The notes beneath the pieces are model-generated. The model was not told where the DNA came from, ran no database searches, and saw only the letters and a list, made by a program, of their open reading frames with translations. Of a DNA stretch of 64,000 nt, positions 59,123 through 64,000 are shown piece by piece; within the stretch, counting starts at the first letter, position 1; each line of letters starts with the position of its first letter. Made by a program: the position numbers and the translations under genes. Source of the stretch: Styela clava (taxonomy: Eukaryota > Chordata > Ascidiacea > Stolidobranchia > Styelidae); assembly GCF_964204865.1 (NCBI RefSeq), contig NC_135259.1, forward strand, positions 6,954,974 to 7,018,973. Direction: 5' to 3'.

Positions 59123-60425
59123 ATGAAGAAGACGATATACTTCTGCCTTGTTATACTGCTATCGTTTCAACTTTTTCTAATAGTTCATGGCTTTGCCCGG
59201 CATACCCATAAGCTGGATGGCAGTAAGTACTTTAACTATTATCGTTATCGTAAAAATGTGTACATTGCATACAAACATGGCAAAATGAAGAAACATGACC
59301 AAAAATGGAAAATTTTTGTACAATAATTTTCTTTATATTAGTATGCGTGTGCTGTATTTTTTATGATTAGTGATTAATAATGGAATAACTGTCTCGATCA
59401 ACTGTGTTTATATATTGATAAATATAAAAAAGAAACTGTGTAATTATCATTTTCTCGTAATTTACGTATGATTGACTTTTTACGGGTCAAAAAAAAAATT
59501 AACTCGACTTGACTTAAAAATCTTAGAGCTTGTGTAATAGATTGTGGTCAGCAGAGCATCAATTTTTCTTTTCGTAGTTTTGACGCGAAGCTTGACAAAG
59601 TTTAGTTCTTTTAAATATATATTTTTTAAATTTTATGATATAAATGGTGGTATTTTTATGATATGATTTTGAGAGTTAGAGGGTTTGATATTTTCCCTTC
59701 GAAGATTGGATTTGCTTGAAAAAATGGTATCGTGTCAATATTCCAGGAGTATTATTCGTTAAATTATTGTCTCCTTCGGATATCGTCAGCAAGCCGATAG
59801 ATACCAGTTTTTGCTGCTTGCACAATGGGTTATGTCAAGTCCAACTGGAAATCAGTTGGCCACATCAACTAATGTTTTATTTTTCAAATGTTTTCCTTAA
59901 TTAGTTATTATGCCGATATTTATTTTCTATGATAGACGTTTGGCTATGAAGGCATAACATTATTTAAAAAAAAACTAATATGCTTCTAATTGCTAGTGTT
60001 TCATAAAAATTCAATATGTGTCGGTATAAATTATCAAAATTTTTAGGCGAAAAGCATCAGTATGAACTCGAAAGTAGAGAATTGTCACTATTCGAAGGTA
60101 AGATGAAAGTGGTTACCTCTATATTTTAATTTTACTAATCCTAATTTATTCATACTTTATGTCTTGCCATCAGATATTGAAGTCGTAAAAAGTTCAATAA
60201 ATTGGAAGGGCATAGAAGCTGAAGTTTTATTTTTGTTGATCAACTTGATTCTGACAAGTATAACTTACTTTTCTGTTAACGACAATTTACAAGTTTATTT
60301 ATAAATGCATAAATGCATTCATCTTTGCTAAATCTATTAAATTTTTAAACCTTATTACTATTGTTTATTTAGATGAAGCCGAGTTGGAGCCAGAGGACAA
60401 TCTAGAATCGAAGAAAATCAAATAA
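59123..60425 (+). CDS. Small secreted protein B, paralogue of protein A
   Basis: Exons 59123-59222, 60047-60097 and 60373-60425 have lengths 100, 51 and 53 nt and phase-1 introns, identical to gene A. The 67-residue product starts MKKTIYFCLVILLSFQLF, a signal peptide, then FARHTHKLDG; exon 2 encodes SEKHQYELESRELSLFE; exon 3 encodes DEAELEPEDNLESKKIK and stop. An upstream in-frame ATG at 59108 would add five residues, but gene A aligns with 59123. The signal peptide is better conserved than the mature part. Introns are shorter than in A yet partly alignable. Family unknown. Confidence 0.62.
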
Positions 60426-60615
60426 TATCAAATTCGCGTATATATATAATACATATTATATATCACAACTATGAACTTAACAAGAGTGTTTAAAGAAGAA
60501 ATATTCAGGAAATAATTTTATCAATTTGTGTCTATTACGCAGATCTGATCATCAATTTTGAATGTTGAACATGTATGCTCTCTTAGATTTTATAAACGGA
60601 GTATTTAAAACAAAA

Positions 60616-60674
60616 ATAAAGCTTGCTAAGCTGGTTGTATCAGTTAGATTTATTTATATTTCGGACGACCAGGT
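60616..60674 (+). pseudogene. Duplicated signal exon with lost start codon
   Basis: Fifty-nine bases align without gaps to 50192-50250: AAGCTTGCTAAGCTGGTTGT here against AAGTTTGCTAAGCTGGTAGT there. The first codon is ATA instead of ATG, and GTAATG follows at the same place. No lipocalin exons are visible downstream. Confidence 0.55.
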
Positions 60675-61637
60675 GTAATGATGGACTGTTGAATCATGTG
60701 GGAATGAACTGTTCGGATCCGAAATTCAATCCAATAGTCATGATATATAGGGGAAAGTGGCTAAAATTGGGACACTTTTTCTTTTGCATTCTTGAGCTTA
60801 TACCCTGCACATTCATTTGACACTGCGGAACTGATGCAATGAGGGGTGAATGTAGTTTGTTTTTATTCGGCGACTAATTAATTCCCTAGCAACACAAATC
60901 TTACCACCAGAAGACTGAGATGACGAAATTTTAGTTCCAACTCCCCCAGGTCCAATTTCATATCATAACTTTATCCCGGGGAAAAAGGAAAGCAAATAAA
61001 TAGACCTACTTAATACTATGGCGTTCCATGGCTGAGCATATCTCTGCCCCTATGGTGGGACACACTCGGACACACCACCCTGGTTCCCAATGGGCCTCCT
61101 TCTGGCCTCCCGACCAGCGTTTACGTGACTCACATTACGGCACAGGATTAGTAAATCCACGCAGGTTTATTAGAGGTGTGATGGCATGCGTAGTTCTAAC
61201 GCTTAATAGTGATGCGCCATACCACAGACCACAATAATATATCCATATATCATATCATATATAATAATATACTGTATTTTCCAGTATAAGGAATCTGAAT
61301 ACTTTATAGATATTTAACCCTATATTTGAATATTCACTATAAGAAAGAAAATGCCGTATATAGTCTATATCTAGAAATAACCATAATTTAATTATTTACT
61401 CAGAGTAAAACAAAAACAATTTATAAAAATTCTTCAAAATTTTACTATTCCCGTGTATATTTCAAAAACCTAGGAATAAAATTTAGTTTGTTCAATTAAT
61501 CTGAACATTTTGAACGAATGGATTTTTTGTATCTCGCTAGAACAATTGGCTCATATTTTTTGCTTCAAATTTTAAGTAATAAACACTGGACAAATTTAAT
61601 ATAATTCAACAATATTGCTTTACTTCAATCCGCGATG
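60675..61637. other. Non-genic stretch
   Basis: GGGGAAAGTGGCTAAAATTGG near 60750 and a GC-rich patch at 61020-61240 (CCCCTATGGTGGGACACACT) look like transposon-derived sequence but have no clear ends. The rest is AT-rich. Confidence 0.35.
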
Positions 61638-61918
61638 TCAGTGATGAGTAATCAGTGGTTAGTTATTTCGTCATCATATTAAAAATACCGATTGTACAGA
61701 CAAAATAGGGTAAAAACCTCAGCTATGAAAAGGTCTTACATTAAATGACATAGGGATATAAAGCAGATCATAACATAGTCAAAGAATTTGGCGTAAGAAT
61801 ACGTTTTAAGCGACCTGATATTTTGAATATTGTTTGTTTCACTAATAAACTAGTGAGCGATGTTTAAATATATGGACACGAAAGTCAAAACGAGGTTGTA
61901 CGGGTATGCAATCTGGCA
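61638..61918. repeat. Dispersed repeat, copy 2 (partner 55383-55655)
   Basis: Direct copy of 55383-55655, about 280 bp, with scattered substitutions and small indels. Confidence 0.65.
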
Positions 61919-62339
61919 ATGTTAACATTATTGAGTCAAACACTTTGATCACTAGGGCATCACGACATCACACATGTTTTCCGGAGTGCTTCGGTTGTAC
62001 GTGGCAACGCGCAGTTTCATTCTCATGCATAAAGTTTCACTTGTTTAGGGACTTATATGATTTCTGCCGAGCATTTGATGCCACAATATGTAGCCACAGT
62101 GTCACGTTCATTGAAACCATGTGTATAGGAAGTAAAGTTTGGTAATATTGCTTGAGTGCTTGGTGGTTTTTAACTGATTTAATAATATCCATCATTTGTC
62201 ATTTTTAAATCAGGGTTCCAGTAAATCTTAACATTAGATCGCAAAAATGAAGAATCATTACGCAACAGCAGTACCCACTAGAATGACAGCAGTGTGTGTT
62301 TGTGGGGAGGGGGAGATAAGCATATTATCTTCCACACCA

Positions 62340-62475
62340 GTTCCTTCCTCCCTAACCTTTGTCGAACCCTTGGAGCTTTTTTGAAATAATTTAGCGTTTC
62401 ATCTAATTAGGTTAGCATTCTTATTCTTTACTCTTTCACTATATAGAAAAACAATGCGCATTTTTCATGCAATCA
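62340..62475. repeat. Dispersed repeat (partner 57195-57350)
   Basis: Direct, diverged copy of the 57195 segment; see shared words listed there. Confidence 0.55.
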
Positions 62476-62597
62476 TAAAGCATGCAGAGCAAATCTTCTC
62501 AGTGCCAACAGCTTTTAGAACGATGTGAGCTCAGAAGCAAAGAGTCTCCGAATGTAAATAGAGTTTGATTTGAAAACTCACTCAGTCCGACGTTTCG

Positions 62598-62729
62598 CTA
62601 TCCCATGCTCTTGTTGAATAAATACCTCCAGAAGTCATCCCAACCGTGAACAGCAACCTCGCCACCATTGAGATGGAAAGGCTCACTGACCACGACCATC
62701 CTGCCACCCGAATGAACCATTTCAAGTAC
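62598..62729 (-). pseudogene. C-terminal coding fragment, paralogue of 44077-44211
   Basis: Minus-strand frame of 43 residues ending GWDDFWRYLFNKSMG and TAG at 62600-62598. It starts VLEMVHSGGRMVVVSEPF and, read further upstream, soon meets TAA. A CAG acceptor-like site lies inside the fragment. Similarity to the plus-strand copy at 44077 is clear at protein and DNA level. Unrecognised family. Confidence 0.4.
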
Positions 62730-63200
62730 GAGGCATGTTTATTGTTTGAATTGCACTCCGCAACAACTCGCGAACGCTTGGTATTTTGAGAGTTCCACCT
62801 GTTATCGCGACGACGCACACAGAGAGGATTCGTGTTCGTAGTTTGGTCGAGCAGTCACATTCGACGAACGTCGCAAATGGCAACCGAAGTCCGTCAGACA
62901 GGAACGTGGGAAAAGCGCGAGGCTTAACTGTATTGGCTTCGGAAAATTTTGCACAGAGGAGCTACAGCGAGCATTGCGCTATGACCAAGAAGTATATTAT
63001 GAATTCCTATTCTACTGCAGTAAAACATGGGGTGGCAGAGAAAATTCTAATTGTTGGATATGAGAGGAAAGTGAAAACATGGCCGTACCCAGACCTCATT
63101 GTTTACAAATGAAATTTGAAATAAATCATCCGTTTGTGATGGAGAAGGGACTGCGAGCGACAGCAAAAATATTGTACTTGCATGAATATTTTTTTTTCAG

Positions 63201-63842
63201 TGGAATTGTGTCCCCGGAAGAGATTTCGCGGATAAACAGTGAATATTCCAACTTCCAAGGTAAATGCCAATAACACCCCAATTCGTGAAAGCAGTACTGA
63301 AAGTCTAATCAATCTAAGTATCAGATAGGCTGGAATCTTCAAAAACAGCGATTAACCTCTGAACCTAACCTAATTAACCTAATTCAACGTTTTATCAACT
63401 AGATTTCCAAGAGTCACCTAATTGCCGTCATACAGCACAGTCATATTTTGTATTGAACTAAGGTTTACCAAAATCTCATTTTTCATATTTATACGCGGAG
63501 ATAAAAATTTAGGCTTCCATCAAGTTATCGACACATATATACTGTAAAACGTCTCATTTTGTATTTTAGCTTTTGATCACTGCTGATAAAAATCACGGTA
63601 ATGGCACGACTTGATTAATTAGAATTTGATAGTTTGGCATGTATCTGATATGTTCAATACCCCTTTTTTCAGGAAACGTAGACAATTTCAATAATCAAGA
63701 AATGTTTATGTATGCATCCAATTATTTTCAAATAAATTTCGATTATCATTGCAATATGCAAACAGATTGTATTAATAAATATTTCAAAAAATATAATTTC
63801 AAAAGTTATTGTCTTGTAATTCTTACCAAGTGTTATATTTAA
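63201..63842 (+). CDS. Possible last two exons of an unidentified gene
   Basis: Exon 63201-63259 sits between a TTTTTTTCAG acceptor and an AAG|GTAAAT donor and encodes GIVSPEEISRINSEYSNFQ. It joins in phase 1 to 63673-63842, after a TTTTTTCAG acceptor, which encodes GNVDNFNNQEMFMYAS and continues rich in Asn, Tyr and Lys to TAA. The upstream exon was not found; open DNA at 62786-63112 is a possible contributor. I recognise no domain, and the AT-rich composition makes chance open frames likely. Confidence 0.25.
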
Positions 63843-64000
63843 TGACACTATAGCCTTGATGGTAGTAAGATGAAAACAGTTCTCTGATCACTAATTATTG
63901 TTTTTAAATCACTGAGGCGGAAAAGTAACACTACTCGTATGTAAGTGGAGTTTGAACAATATTATAAATATCTTGGACTCAATATAGATCAACAATTAAA

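Overview
The window is AT-rich animal nuclear DNA. The genes are split by GT-AG introns, intergenic DNA is long, and there are many hAT-type elements, foldback elements and one BEL/Pao LTR retrotransposon. The host genes have clear animal relatives: CHCHD1/mS37, LACTB, a DOMON-cytochrome b561 ferric reductase and a lipocalin. A marine invertebrate fits, and a tunicate is my best guess, but nothing in the sequence fixes the species.

Layout. 1-1530: 3' part of a CHCHD1-like mitoribosomal gene (+). 3241-4133: foldback element with minisatellite arms. 4212-6227: decayed hAT element (hAT-1) carrying a smaller inverted-repeat element. 6882-18275: a second hAT element (hAT-2) whose transposase frame is split by an 8.2-kb BEL/Pao retrotransposon (8481-16696, coding on the minus strand, nearly identical LTRs). 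20473-21909: uninterrupted LACTB-like reading frame (+). 22235-33611: ten-exon ferric-chelate-reductase-1-like gene (+). 34155-34382: small inverted-repeat element. 36911-38266 (-): candidate two-exon gene for a short cationic secreted peptide. 39985-43131: foldback element split by a young, apparently intact hAT (hAT-3, 40560-43039) with a 601-residue transposase. 43200-47235: old dispersed and tandem repeats. 47668-49994 and 59123-60425: two paralogous three-exon genes for small secreted proteins of unknown family. 50839-54501: lipocalin-like gene with probable lesions and a hAT-derived element in one intron. The rest, up to 64000, is old duplicated sequence plus a possible gene end at 63201-63842.

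The host genes do not form one pathway. The strongest non-standard signals are (a) the paralogous secreted-protein genes with identical exon lengths (100/51/53 nt), whose duplication also copied what looks like a lipocalin signal exon, (b) the short cationic peptide gene, and (c) the readable insertion history of the transposons, with exact target-site duplications at four of five well-defined insertions and a one-base mismatch at the fifth (hAT-2). All homology calls come from recognising sequence by eye; no search was run.
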